The notes beneath the pieces are model-generated. The model was not told the DNA's origin, searched no databases, and saw only the letters and a program-made list of their open reading frames with translations. From positions 99,516 through 163,515 of the forward strand of contig JAJQED010000037.1 of NCBI GenBank assembly GCA_021201825.1: 64,000 nt of DNA. Reading direction: 5' to 3'. The DNA is from Alistipes sp. Lineage in GTDB: Bacteria; Bacteroidota; Bacteroidia; Bacteroidales; Rikenellaceae. The position numbers were made by a program, and so were the translations under genes. This document shows, piece after piece, positions 7,549 to 15,474 of the stretch. Position 1 is the stretch's first letter. Each line of letters starts with the position of its first letter.

Positions 7549-7556
7549 TACATTTG
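7549..7556 (+). promoter_or_regulatory. -7 box for ruvA
   Basis: TACATTTG, an exact TAnnTTTG match, about 26 bp before the ruvA start codon. A clear -33 TTTG is not seen. Confidence 0.6.
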
Positions 7557-7581
7557 CCCCCGAACAAGCCATTTTAGCCGT

Positions 7582-8178
7582 ATGTACGAATATATTAAAG
7601 GTAACGTAGAGGAGCTGACCCCGGCATATGCCGTAGTGGAAGCGGGCGGGGTGGGATATTATATCAATATATCCCTGCAAACGTACGGCGCGCTGGCAAC
7701 CGGGGCGCCGGCCAAACTGCTGGTGCATTATATAGTCCGGGAGGACGCACAGATCCTTTACGGGTTCACTACGCCCCAGGAGCGGGAGCTTTTCCGGATG
7801 CTTTTAGGGGTCTCGGGCGTGGGCGGCAATACGGCCCGAATGATCCTGTCGACTTATTCGCCCCGTGAGCTGGTCAATATAATCTCCACCGAGAACGCCA
7901 CACTGCTCAAGAACGTAAAGGGCCTCGGGCTGAAATCGGCCCAAAAGATCATCGTGGAGCTGAAAGACAAGATAACGGGTATCGGCTCGGCGACCGGGCT
8001 GGAAACAGCCGGGATGTCCGTTGCCGCGGAGAGCGGATGTTACGAAGAAGCCTTGGCCGCCCTTACCATGCTGGGCTTCTCCCGGGCTGCATCGGAAAAG
8101 ACTCTTCGTGGGGTGCTCAAGGAGGATCCTGCGATCACCGTCGAGGAAGCGGTGCGCCGATCGCTCAAAAAGCTCTGA
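7582..8178 (+). CDS. ruvA: Holliday junction DNA helicase subunit RuvA
   Basis: 198 residues, full length. N-terminal OB-fold starting MYEYIKGNVEEL, central helix-hairpin-helix DNA-binding region with LGVSGVGGNTARMIL and VKGLGLKSAQKIIVELKDK (about 72-128), and a C-terminal RuvB-binding domain (about 150-198) ending in EEAVRRSLKKL. RuvA tetramers bind four-way junctions and load RuvB for branch migration. It is a single gene followed by the phosphate transporter. Confidence 0.97.
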   Translation: MYEYIKGNVEELTPAYAVVEAGGVGYYINISLQTYGALATGAPAKLLVHYIVREDAQILYGFTTPQERELFRMLLGVSGVGGNTARMILSTYSPRELVNIISTENATLLKNVKGLGLKSAQKIIVELKDKITGIGSATGLETAGMSVAAESGCYEEALAALTMLGFSRAASEKTLRGVLKEDPAITVEEAVRRSLKKL

Positions 8179-8187
8179 AAGTTTCCG

Positions 8188-8209
8188 AAACGTTAAGTAA
8201 ACGTTAATA
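8188..8209 (+). promoter_or_regulatory. 11-bp spaced direct repeats upstream of the phosphate transporter (Pho-box-like)
   Basis: AAACGTTAAGT is followed directly by AAACGTTAATA: 9 identical bases repeated with a period of exactly 11 bp, centred about 25 bp upstream of the -33 box. PhoB operators have 11-bp-period direct repeats. The sequence is not the enterobacterial one, so the regulator is inferred. Confidence 0.4.
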
Positions 8210-8221
8210 ATATTACCCCTT

Positions 8222-8253
8222 TTTGTCGAATAGCCGAAATAGTGATACTTTTG
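8222..8253 (+). promoter_or_regulatory. Consensus promoter of the phosphate transporter
   Basis: TTTG (8222-8225), 20 bp, TACTTTTG (8246-8253): an exact -33/-7 match. The predicted start near 8259 coincides with a perfect 7-bp inverted repeat TACTTTT-GT-AAAAGTA (8259-8274), which may be an operator or a hairpin at the mRNA 5' end. Confidence 0.75.
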
Positions 8254-8324
8254 GCGCGTACTTTTGTAAAAGTATGTACCATTGGTTTTTAGTATACCTA
8301 TTATAATAACAACAGATACTATCC

Positions 8325-10574
8325 ATGGATCCTGTCTTTACCGTAATAGTCGGCATTCTGCTCGCCCTGGCCGTGTCCGGGCTGGTCGTAGGTGTCGCCA
8401 ACGACGCGGTCAACTTCCTCAACTCGGCACTCGGCTCCAAGGCCGCCCCCTACTGGGTCATCATGACCGTAGCCTCAGCGGGGATCATCATCGGTGCGCT
8501 CACCTCCAGCGGCATGATGGAGGTCGCCCGGTCCGGGGTATTCTACCCCGGCGAGTTCACGTTCAGGGAAATAATGATGCTCTTTCTCGGGGTGATGTTC
8601 GCCAACGTCATCCTGCTGGACCTGTTCAATACGTTCGGGCTGCCCACGTCCACGACCGTTTCGCTCGTATTCGGGCTGTTGGGGGCCGCTATCGCGGTCG
8701 CCGCCGTAAAGATATGGGCTGCGCCGGAGCTGCACGGTTCGGACCTGAACACCTATATAAATTCGGGAGGGGCGATGGTGATAATCTCGGCCATCCTGGT
8801 GTCGGTCGCGGTGGCGTTCGTTATGGGTGCGGTGGTGATGTATCTGACCCGTATCATTTTCACGTTCAGGTACCATAAGGTATTCTCCCGCATCGGTTAC
8901 ATGTGGTGCGGCATCGCATTTACGGCCATTACCTACTTCGCCGTGTTCAAGGGCCTCAAATCGTCGGGGCTGATAAGCCCGGCTCTGATGGAATATATGG
9001 GCAATAACCTGGGTATTTCACTGCTCGTTATCTGGGTGGGATGCAGTATCCTGATGGCTATCCTCCAGCATATTTTCAAAGTCAACATATTAAAGGTAAC
9101 CATATTGGCCGGTACGTTCGCCCTCGCGCTGGCCTTTGCCGGTAATGACCTGGTGAACTTTATCGGGGTGCCCATCGCCGGGTGGGATTCCTACAAAATA
9201 GCGGCGGGCGGCGGCGGCCCGGATATGTTCATGGGTGAGCTGAACAATCCCGTAACGGCCAACTTCGGTTTCCTCGTTGCGGCGGGCGTTATAATGGTCA
9301 TCACGCTGTGGACCAACAAGAAAGCTCAAAGCGTGAGTGAGACGGAGATCAACCTGGCCAAGCAGGACGAGGGTGTGGAACGATTCGGCTCTACGCTTAT
9401 TTCCCGTTCGATCGTACGTGCTTCCCTGAGCATGAACAAGAGCATCGAGAAAGTGATGCCGGAGGGTTTCAAACGGTTCCTTGAGAAGAGGTTCCTGCCG
9501 CTGCGCTCAGGCGCAGAAGATGCGGACAGGGCTCCGTTCGATATGATAAGGGCCACGCTCAACCTTACCGTTGCCGCGATCCTTATCTCGGTGGCCACTT
9601 CGTTCAAACTTCCCCTTTCTACTACCTACGTAACATTTATGGTGGCAATGGGTAGTTCGCTTGCCGACAGGGCATGGGGCCGCGAGAGCGCCGTATACCG
9701 GATAACAGGGGTGCTGACCGTAATTTCCGGCTGGTTCGTTACGGCACTGGTCGCGTTCGTTATCGCGTTCGCCGTAGCAATCGCGCTGATGTATGGGGGA
9801 ACCGTGGCCATAATACTCATAACCTTGCTGTGCGGCTATATGCTAGTTCAAAGCACCATACTGCACCGGCGACGCAACAAAAGGACCGAAACCCTGAAAA
9901 GCAACCTGGAGAGCAACCGCGAGGCGGGCGACATTACCGCCTCGTGTATCGCGGAGGTGAGCGACACGATGGAGAGCGTGACCCGCATCTATAGGGAGAC
10001 CCTGCTAGGGGTATTCGAAGAGAACCGCAAACTGCTCCGCAAAGCCGTAAAGGAATCAAACGAGCTGTTCTACCAGGCCCGGGAACGCAAGTACGAGGTG
10101 CTTCCCACACTTCAGAAACTGCAAAGTAATTATATCGAATCGGGGCACTACTATGTACAGGTGGTGGACTATATGAGCGAAGTTACCAAGGCGCTGGTAC
10201 ATATCACCCGCCCGTGTTTCGAGCATATCAACAACAACCACGAGGGGCTGTCGAAAGAGCAGGTGGAAGACCTGATCTACATCAACGACGAGGTGTCGAA
10301 GATCTTCGAGCGGATCAACGTGATGCTGAGCAGCAACGACTTTGCCGATATCCAGAAAGTCCTGCGCATGCGCGACAAGCTGTTCGAGGACCTGGACGAG
10401 GCCATGAAGCACCAGCTCAAGAGGATAAAGGCCCGGGCATCGAGTACCAAGTCGAGCCTGCTCTACCTGAATATCCTCTCCGAAACCAAGACCATGATCC
10501 TGCAGTCGCGGAACCTGCTTAAATCCCAGATGTACTTTATCGAGTACCGGAACAACCAGGATTTCGCCGATTAA
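8325..10574 (+). CDS. PiT-family inorganic phosphate transporter with C-terminal PhoU-like domain
   Basis: 749 residues. Two PiT signature repeats are visible: VANDAVNFLNSALGSK (about 25-40) and AGNDLVNFIG (near 270), within about ten to twelve membrane segments that end near residue 520. The last 230 residues are soluble, helical and rich in Glu, Lys and Arg, resembling a PhoU-type regulatory domain. PiT carriers import phosphate with a proton or sodium, often as a metal-phosphate complex. The fused form is common in Bacteroidota. It is monocistronic, with its own promoter and terminator; the direct repeats upstream suggest control by phosphate. Confidence 0.92.
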   Translation: MDPVFTVIVGILLALAVSGLVVGVANDAVNFLNSALGSKAAPYWVIMTVASAGIIIGALTSSGMMEVARSGVFYPGEFTFREIMMLFLGVMFANVILLDLFNTFGLPTSTTVSLVFGLLGAAIAVAAVKIWAAPELHGSDLNTYINSGGAMVIISAILVSVAVAFVMGAVVMYLTRIIFTFRYHKVFSRIGYMWCGIAFTAITYFAVFKGLKSSGLISPALMEYMGNNLGISLLVIWVGCSILMAILQHIFKVNILKVTILAGTFALALAFAGNDLVNFIGVPIAGWDSYKIAAGGGGPDMFMGELNNPVTANFGFLVAAGVIMVITLWTNKKAQSVSETEINLAKQDEGVERFGSTLISRSIVRASLSMNKSIEKVMPEGFKRFLEKRFLPLRSGAEDADRAPFDMIRATLNLTVAAILISVATSFKLPLSTTYVTFMVAMGSSLADRAWGRESAVYRITGVLTVISGWFVTALVAFVIAFAVAIALMYGGTVAIILITLLCGYMLVQSTILHRRRNKRTETLKSNLESNREAGDITASCIAEVSDTMESVTRIYRETLLGVFEENRKLLRKAVKESNELFYQARERKYEVLPTLQKLQSNYIESGHYYVQVVDYMSEVTKALVHITRPCFEHINNNHEGLSKEQVEDLIYINDEVSKIFERINVMLSSNDFADIQKVLRMRDKLFEDLDEAMKHQLKRIKARASSTKSSLLYLNILSETKTMILQSRNLLKSQMYFIEYRNNQDFAD

Positions 10575-10627
10575 GCACAGGGCGGGAACAAAATTTGAAT
10601 TTTGGGACCTGCCGCGCACAATAAATA

Positions 10628-10676
10628 CGCCGGGGAGCTGTTATATAATCGTGACGGCTCCCCGGCGCTTGTTTTT
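10628..10676 (+). terminator. Terminator of the phosphate transporter gene
   Basis: Perfect 11-bp GC-rich stem (10628-10638 with 10657-10667), 18-nt loop, followed by CTTGTTTTTA. Confidence 0.85.
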
Positions 10677-10699
10677 AGGGGAAAAAATCCGTAGGTTTG
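10668..10699 (+). promoter_or_regulatory. Promoter of the FKBP-like lipoprotein pair
   Basis: CTTG (10668-10671, one mismatch to TTTG), 20 bp, TAGGTTTG (10692-10699, exact). It partly overlaps the T tract of the preceding terminator. Confidence 0.65.
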
Positions 10700-10732
10700 C
10701 ACGGTAATACGCGCTGTTTTTTGCCGCTGGTA

Positions 10733-11287
10733 ATGAAAAAAATTATCGCTTACATACTGTTGCTTCTGGCGGTGATGCTCACCGTCCGGTGTAACGCCGA
10801 AGAGGACAACGCTATCGCGGACCAGCGCTCGCGCATCACCACCTACCTGGAGAATAACGCGGAGGAAGACCTTTGGAGTGAGATCAGCGGGGTCTTCCGG
10901 TACAGGATACCGGGTGAAAATGCGGTCCAAAGCACCGCTACCGAGATCGAACGGGGCGATTCCGTTTACTTTTACTTCGCCGGTTACGAGTTTACCTCCA
11001 CCCGCCAGGAACCGACGTTCTACACCAACTTGGATTACCTGATCGAGGAGCGCAGGCTCGCCGGGCAGAACGTTATCTTCATGTCGGACGAGCCGGAAAA
11101 GGTGAAGATCGGGGATACGAAGCTTATAAGGGCGCTCGAGATCGGGTTGACCGGGTGTTACCAGGGGGATTCGGTCCGCCTGTTCCTCACCAGCAACCTT
11201 GCCTACGGGGCCAATTACGTATCCACCCTGCCCCTCGATTCATCGGTGGAGTATGCGGTTTTGATTGATAAAGTAATTAAACAATAA
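10733..11287 (+). CDS. FKBP-type peptidyl-prolyl isomerase-like lipoprotein (one domain)
   Basis: 184 residues from ATG 10733. An in-frame start at 10697 would lie inside the -7 promoter box, so the later Met, which begins a clean signal sequence (MKKIIAYILLLL), is chosen. Cys20 is the likely lipidation site, although TVRC is an unusual lipobox with Arg before Cys. The remainder is a divergent FKBP domain with GDSVYFYFAGYEF near the start and the characteristic LAYGANY turn near the end. FKBPs catalyse proline isomerisation during folding of exported proteins; whether this divergent domain is catalytic is unclear. It is followed after 3 bp by a two-domain relative. Confidence 0.75.
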   Translation: MKKIIAYILLLLAVMLTVRCNAEEDNAIADQRSRITTYLENNAEEDLWSEISGVFRYRIPGENAVQSTATEIERGDSVYFYFAGYEFTSTRQEPTFYTNLDYLIEERRLAGQNVIFMSDEPEKVKIGDTKLIRALEIGLTGCYQGDSVRLFLTSNLAYGANYVSTLPLDSSVEYAVLIDKVIKQ

Positions 11288-11290
11288 TAG

Positions 11291-12385
11291 ATGGAGTTTA
11301 TAAAACGGGCCTGGCCCGCGATCATAGCAGCGTTGGCTTTATTTACCCTGTCGTGTGCGCACGAGGAGACGGAGGAGTACGAGGATAAAGAACTGAGGTC
11401 TTTCGAGAGGTGGATGCAGATGTATGTTCCGGATGCTGTCAAGCTGGACAACGGGATGTACTACGAATGGATAACCCGGGCTCCGGACGGGGCCGAGGCA
11501 CCGCTATGGGGAGATTATGTGGAGATAGATTACCGGGGCAAGCTGCTCAGCGATTATGTGCCTGAGACAGGTAAAGCCAGTATTTTCATGACCCGGTACG
11601 AGGAGGATGCCAAACTTTTGGGTACGTTCACCTATTACACCCGGTACGTCCCTCAGATGATCATCTACAGCCGCAACAATTACCTTATGGAGGGTATGCA
11701 GGAGGCGCTGGAATTGATGAAAGTCGGCGACAATATCCGGTTATTTTTGCCCTCTTCCCAGGCCGCCACTACCGCCATGCTGACTATGGACTACGGATAC
11801 GGCGGCAACGCCACGATGCCGGCTTCGGTGCCGGTCATTGTCGAGCTGGAACTGACGGGCATTATCGAACAACCTCAGACCCGGGAGGAGAAATTCGTGA
11901 ACGAGTTTGCCGCCCGCGAATGGAACCAGAGCCTGAAAGACACTATACGGGAGTATATCTACGTGAATATGATAGACTTCCCAATCAGCGCCGACACGGT
12001 CAAGACCGACTCCACCGCAACGATATACTATGCGGCGTTCTTCGGCTTCGATTACGAGGATCCCGATACCCGTTTCCTTATCGAGACCAATATCGAAAGC
12101 GTAGCCAAGGAATATTTCCGGGACGTATCCACTTCGTCGGCAGTGTCGTACACCCCGTCCAGCCCGCCCTCGAGCCCCGATGCGGCGGCTCTCGAGGTAC
12201 TGACGCAGGTGTTCGAGACGGAGACCATCCCATACGGCAGCAAGTTCGAGATTATGACTACCTCCTCTTACGCTTACGGGGCATCCGGACAGGCGGCGGC
12301 AAGCGGCGTCACCGAGGTCCAGGGATACCAGCCCATCTACTTTTATGTAGAAGTAGAAGATTACGTCGAGGACGAAGACGATTAA
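11291..12385 (+). CDS. Lipoprotein with two FKBP-like domains
   Basis: 364 residues. Lipobox FTLSC (Cys22). Two FKBP-like units: the first (about 60-200) contains GDYVEIDYRGKLL and MDYGYGG; the second (about 215-360) contains TATIYYAAFFGF and SSYAYGASG. The tail is very acidic (VEDEDD). It is cotranscribed with the one-domain FKBP protein just upstream (3-bp gap). Paired divergent FKBP lipoproteins are seen in Bacteroidota, and some of the family (GldI-like) are tied to gliding or type IX secretion; nothing here shows that link. Confidence 0.75.
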   Translation: MEFIKRAWPAIIAALALFTLSCAHEETEEYEDKELRSFERWMQMYVPDAVKLDNGMYYEWITRAPDGAEAPLWGDYVEIDYRGKLLSDYVPETGKASIFMTRYEEDAKLLGTFTYYTRYVPQMIIYSRNNYLMEGMQEALELMKVGDNIRLFLPSSQAATTAMLTMDYGYGGNATMPASVPVIVELELTGIIEQPQTREEKFVNEFAAREWNQSLKDTIREYIYVNMIDFPISADTVKTDSTATIYYAAFFGFDYEDPDTRFLIETNIESVAKEYFRDVSTSSAVSYTPSSPPSSPDAAALEVLTQVFETETIPYGSKFEIMTTSSYAYGASGQAAASGVTEVQGYQPIYFYVEVEDYVEDEDD

Positions 12386-12398
12386 CCAATCTATACCG

Positions 12399-12439
12399 AC
12401 ACAATAAAGGGGACGCCATAAGCGTCCCCTTTATTGTGT
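12399..12439. terminator. Bidirectional terminator between the FKBP operon and yqeY
   Basis: Perfect 18-bp inverted repeat (12399-12416 with 12422-12439) with a 5-nt loop. Its arms end in AAAG/CTTT tracts, and it lies between convergent genes. Confidence 0.85.
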
Positions 12440-12451
12440 TTAGGGCGCTTG

Positions 12452-12901
12452 TCAGCAGAGCAGTTTCTTTACTATTTCCGAAATGGCTTTCCCGTCCGCA
12501 CGACCCGCCAGCTTTTTGGAAGCCGCACCCATCACCTTACCCATATCTTTCATCCCGGCGGCACCGGTTTCGGCGATAATGGCCGCCACTTCTTTCTCGA
12601 GGGCATCATCCTCGAGCTGTTCCGGCAGGAACTCTTTAAGCACCGCTACCTGGGCCATCTCATAGGCATAGAGGTCATCCCGGCCCTGCTCCCTGAACAC
12701 GGCGGCCGAGTCGGCCCCCTGCTTGTCCAGTTTGTTGATTATTTTGATCACCGCCTCGTCCGGTAGAGTGTCCATGTTAGGGCCGGCCGTTTTGGCTTCG
12801 ATTATCAGTTTCTTCACGTTGCGCAGGGTGTCCCGGCGCACATCGTCTTTGGCTTTCATGGCAGCCATTATACCGTCGCTTACCTGTTTTTCGAGTTCCA
12901 T
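12452..12901 (-). CDS. yqeY: GatB/YqeY domain protein
   Basis: 149 residues, the usual length. All-helical YqeY fold: an N-terminal helix with MAAMKAKDDVRRDTLRN, a central EFLPEQLEDDALEKEV and a C-terminal domain with MKDMGKVMGAASKKLAGRADG. It resembles the tail domain of GatB amidotransferase, where it contacts tRNA, but the stand-alone protein has no firmly established role. It is a single gene, with convergent and divergent neighbours on either side. Confidence 0.93.
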   Translation of the reverse strand: MELEKQVSDGIMAAMKAKDDVRRDTLRNVKKLIIEAKTAGPNMDTLPDEAVIKIINKLDKQGADSAAVFREQGRDDLYAYEMAQVAVLKEFLPEQLEDDALEKEVAAIIAETGAAGMKDMGKVMGAASKKLAGRADGKAISEIVKKLLC

Positions 12902-12957
12902 AGTTTATCGGTTTAACTTACAAAGGATGTAAATATACGATGGTTTTGCAAAATTGT

Positions 12958-12965
12958 TATCTTTG
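12958..12965 (+). promoter_or_regulatory. -7 box for the UDP-glucose dehydrogenase operon
   Basis: TATCTTTG, an exact match, about 58 bp before ATG 13024. The alternative upstream start at 12940 would precede it, which supports the later start. Confidence 0.55.
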
Positions 12966-13023
12966 TTTTTTAAATAAAATCCGGCAGGCCGTTCATCTTC
13001 GGCCCCAAAAAAATATCGGGATT

Positions 13024-14346
13024 ATGAAAATAGGAATTGTTGGTACAGGCTACGTTGGGCTCGTAAGTGGGGCTTGCCTTGCCGAAATGGGTCTCGAGGT
13101 GGTTTGCATAGATGTCGACAAACAAAAGATAGAAAAACTCAAAAAAGGGGTGAACCCTATTTACGAACCGGGACTGGACGACCTGCTGCAAAAGGTGATT
13201 ACCGCCGGCAGGCTCTCTTTCACCGATTCACTGGGAGAGGTTATCGACCAGGTGGAGATCATTTTCAGCGCCGTGGGCACTCCTCCGGGTGAGGACGGCA
13301 GTGCGGACCTGCGGTATGTCCTGGAGGTGGCCCGGGAGATCGGGCAGAAGATGAACTCCTACAAACTTGTAGTGACCAAAAGCACGGTCCCGGTAGGTAC
13401 GGCGATGAAAGTCCGGGCGGCGTTGCAGGAAGAGTTGGATAAGCGCGGGGTGGATATACCGTTCGACGTAGCTTCCAACCCTGAATTCCTCAAAGAGGGC
13501 GATGCGGTAAAGGATTTCCTGAATCCGGACCGGGTCGTTATCGGGGTGGACAGCGAGAGGGCGCGGGAGCTTCTGACGTGGCTTTACAGGCCGTTGCAGC
13601 TCAATAACTTCCGGGTGATCTTCATGGATATCCTTTCGGCCGAAATGACCAAATACGCCGCCAACGCGATGCTGGCCACCCGCATAAGCTTTATGAACGA
13701 TATCGCCAACCTTTGCGAAATGGTGGGTGCGGACGTAAATATGGTACGAAAGGGCATCGGGAGCGATACTCGCATCGGGAACAAATTCCTCTACCCGGGT
13801 GCGGGCTACGGGGGCTCATGTTTCCCCAAAGACGTAAAGGCACTAATCCGTACCGCGGACGAAACCGGTTATGAAATGCGGGTGCTCAAGGCCGTGGAGG
13901 CTGTCAATGCGGACCAGAAACGGCTGTTGTTCAACAAACTGTCCGCTTATTACGGCGGGAACCTGCAAGGGAAGAAGATAGCGATGTGGGGCCTCGCTTT
14001 CAAACCCGAAACGGACGACGTTCGGGAGGCTACTTCGCTTGTGCTGGCGGAGCTGCTAACTTCTGCCGGGGCAACTTTGTCGGTTTACGACCCTGTTGCC
14101 GCCGAGCGCTTCGCGGAGTATACCACCGTAGATGCGTCGCTGATCAATTATGCGGCGGACAAATACGAAGCACTCGAGGATGCAGACGCCCTGTTGATGG
14201 TTACCGAGTGGAAAGAGTTTCGCATTCCGTCGTGGAAAGTGATTAAGAAATTGATGAAACGGCCCGTGGTGTTCGACGGCAGGAATATATACGACCGCAC
14301 GGAACTCGAGTATAACGGCCTTGAATATTCCTGCATAGGGGGATAG
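13024..14346 (+). CDS. ugd: UDP-glucose 6-dehydrogenase
   Basis: 440 residues from ATG 13024. N-terminal Rossmann NAD-binding motif GTGYVG (7-12) directly after the start, Thr/Ser-rich VTKSTVPVG, the central-domain NPEFLKEG, and the active-site loop GYGGSCFPKD with the catalytic Cys at residue 266; a C-terminal UDP-binding domain with WGLAFKPETDDVRE. It oxidises UDP-glucose twice to UDP-glucuronate for capsule or LPS sugars. It is followed after 16 bp by a small membrane-anchored protein, so the two are cotranscribed. No polysaccharide cluster is next to it. Confidence 0.95.
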   Translation: MKIGIVGTGYVGLVSGACLAEMGLEVVCIDVDKQKIEKLKKGVNPIYEPGLDDLLQKVITAGRLSFTDSLGEVIDQVEIIFSAVGTPPGEDGSADLRYVLEVAREIGQKMNSYKLVVTKSTVPVGTAMKVRAALQEELDKRGVDIPFDVASNPEFLKEGDAVKDFLNPDRVVIGVDSERARELLTWLYRPLQLNNFRVIFMDILSAEMTKYAANAMLATRISFMNDIANLCEMVGADVNMVRKGIGSDTRIGNKFLYPGAGYGGSCFPKDVKALIRTADETGYEMRVLKAVEAVNADQKRLLFNKLSAYYGGNLQGKKIAMWGLAFKPETDDVREATSLVLAELLTSAGATLSVYDPVAAERFAEYTTVDASLINYAADKYEALEDADALLMVTEWKEFRIPSWKVIKKLMKRPVVFDGRNIYDRTELEYNGLEYSCIGG

Positions 14347-14362
14347 GGAAATAAATAAAGGT

Positions 14363-14761
14363 ATGGAAGCTAAGTCGGTATGGCAGGGATTTAAAAAGGA
14401 GGGGCGCAAGTTCATTTCACCGGTCTTCGTTGGGCTGTTGCTCTTGTCCACTTTGTTGTGGTACCTCACCAAGTTGAGCTATACCTACCAGACCCGCATC
14501 CCGTTCACTGTGGAAATAGACGACAACCGCTTCCGGGTCGAATGTGTCGTGGAGGGTACGGGTTACCGGCTTGTCTCGCACCGATATTTCAAGAAGAACC
14601 AGGTAAGCCTCGACTTCCGGGACATACAGACCACCCCGTCGGTGATCAACAACGGCAGTTTCGTGATCAATCCCTATTCCCTGCAGAATGCCATTTCCCT
14701 GCGCACGGCCGACCTGCGTATCATCTCGGTCGGGGACCTGCCGGAAATAACCCCGCAGTAA
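14363..14761 (+). CDS. Membrane-anchored protein of YbbR-like type
   Basis: 132 residues. One transmembrane helix near residues 20-37 (FVGLLLLSTLLWYLTKL), then an outside domain of short beta strands (YTYQTRIPFTVEI, FRVECVVEGTGYRL). The arrangement recalls the first YbbR repeat, but the protein is much shorter than typical YbbR proteins and the match is not certain. It lies 16 bp downstream of ugd in the same transcript, convergent with rlmH (20 bp between stops). Confidence 0.55.
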   Translation: MEAKSVWQGFKKEGRKFISPVFVGLLLLSTLLWYLTKLSYTYQTRIPFTVEIDDNRFRVECVVEGTGYRLVSHRYFKKNQVSLDFRDIQTTPSVINNGSFVINPYSLQNAISLRTADLRIISVGDLPEITPQ

Positions 14762-14781
14762 CCGCATTATCTTAAGAGCAA

Positions 14782-15255
14782 CTATTCATGGTGGTAGGGC
14801 TCGTTGCGCAGTATCGTAAATGCACGGTAAAGCTGTTCGGCGAACAGGGCGCGGACTATCTGATGGGAGAACGTCATTTTGGACAACGATACCGCTTCGT
14901 TGGCCCTGTCGTATACCGCTTTATCGAACCCATATGGGCCACCTATCACAAATACGAGCCTTTTGAGCCCGGTGTTCATCCGCCCCTGTAGCCAGCGGGC
15001 AAAATCCACGGACCGCAACTGGCCCCCTTTCTCGTCCAGCAGAACCACATGGTCACCCGGGTTGAGTTGTTTGAGTATCCCGACGGCTTCGGCCCTGCGG
15101 ACCTCCGGCGGGGACATTCCTTTGGTGGTCTTGGCATCGGGCACCGTGATTATATTGAAACGGGCATAGCGGTTCACCCGCTTCTGGTATCCGGCAACCA
15201 GCGTGTCGACCTCCGGGGAATCGGTCTTACCCACCACTATAAGTTCAATTACCAT
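14782..15255 (-). CDS. rlmH: 23S rRNA (pseudouridine-1915-N3)-methyltransferase
   Basis: 157 residues, full length. SPOUT-fold methyltransferase with the SAM-binding trefoil knot: LDEKGGQLRSVDFA, VIGGPYGFD (about 103-111) and the C-terminal LSKMTFSHQIVRALFAEQLYRA ending in NEPYHHE, all typical of RlmH. It methylates pseudouridine 1915 in helix 69 of 23S rRNA in assembled ribosomes. Monocistronic, with a -7 box upstream. Confidence 0.96.
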   Translation of the reverse strand: MVIELIVVGKTDSPEVDTLVAGYQKRVNRYARFNIITVPDAKTTKGMSPPEVRRAEAVGILKQLNPGDHVVLLDEKGGQLRSVDFARWLQGRMNTGLKRLVFVIGGPYGFDKAVYDRANEAVSLSKMTFSHQIVRALFAEQLYRAFTILRNEPYHHE

Positions 15256-15282
15256 TACAACGGCTAAATATTTTCATTCCCG

Positions 15283-15290
15283 CAAAAGTA
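15283..15290 (-). promoter_or_regulatory. -7 box for rlmH
   Basis: TACTTTTG on the minus strand, exact TAnnTTTG match, giving a leader of about 20 nt. Confidence 0.55.
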
Positions 15291-15474
15291 CGTAAAAAGC
15301 TCAACCTGCCCTCCGCACGGCGGGGGAAATCTGCTTTGCCGCCGCTATGGAAATCCCCGCCCCTACCTATAGCGATTCTTCGTCGACACGGGTTGAGTGT
15401 CCAAAAAAACAGATCCCCACCGCACCGCTTGCCGGTACAGTGGGAATCCATTCTAACGTTAAATGATCGGCGGG

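Noticed and set aside
13024..14346. Start of ugd at 12940
   Set aside because: That start lies upstream of the -7 box and adds 28 residues before the Rossmann motif that normally begins the protein.
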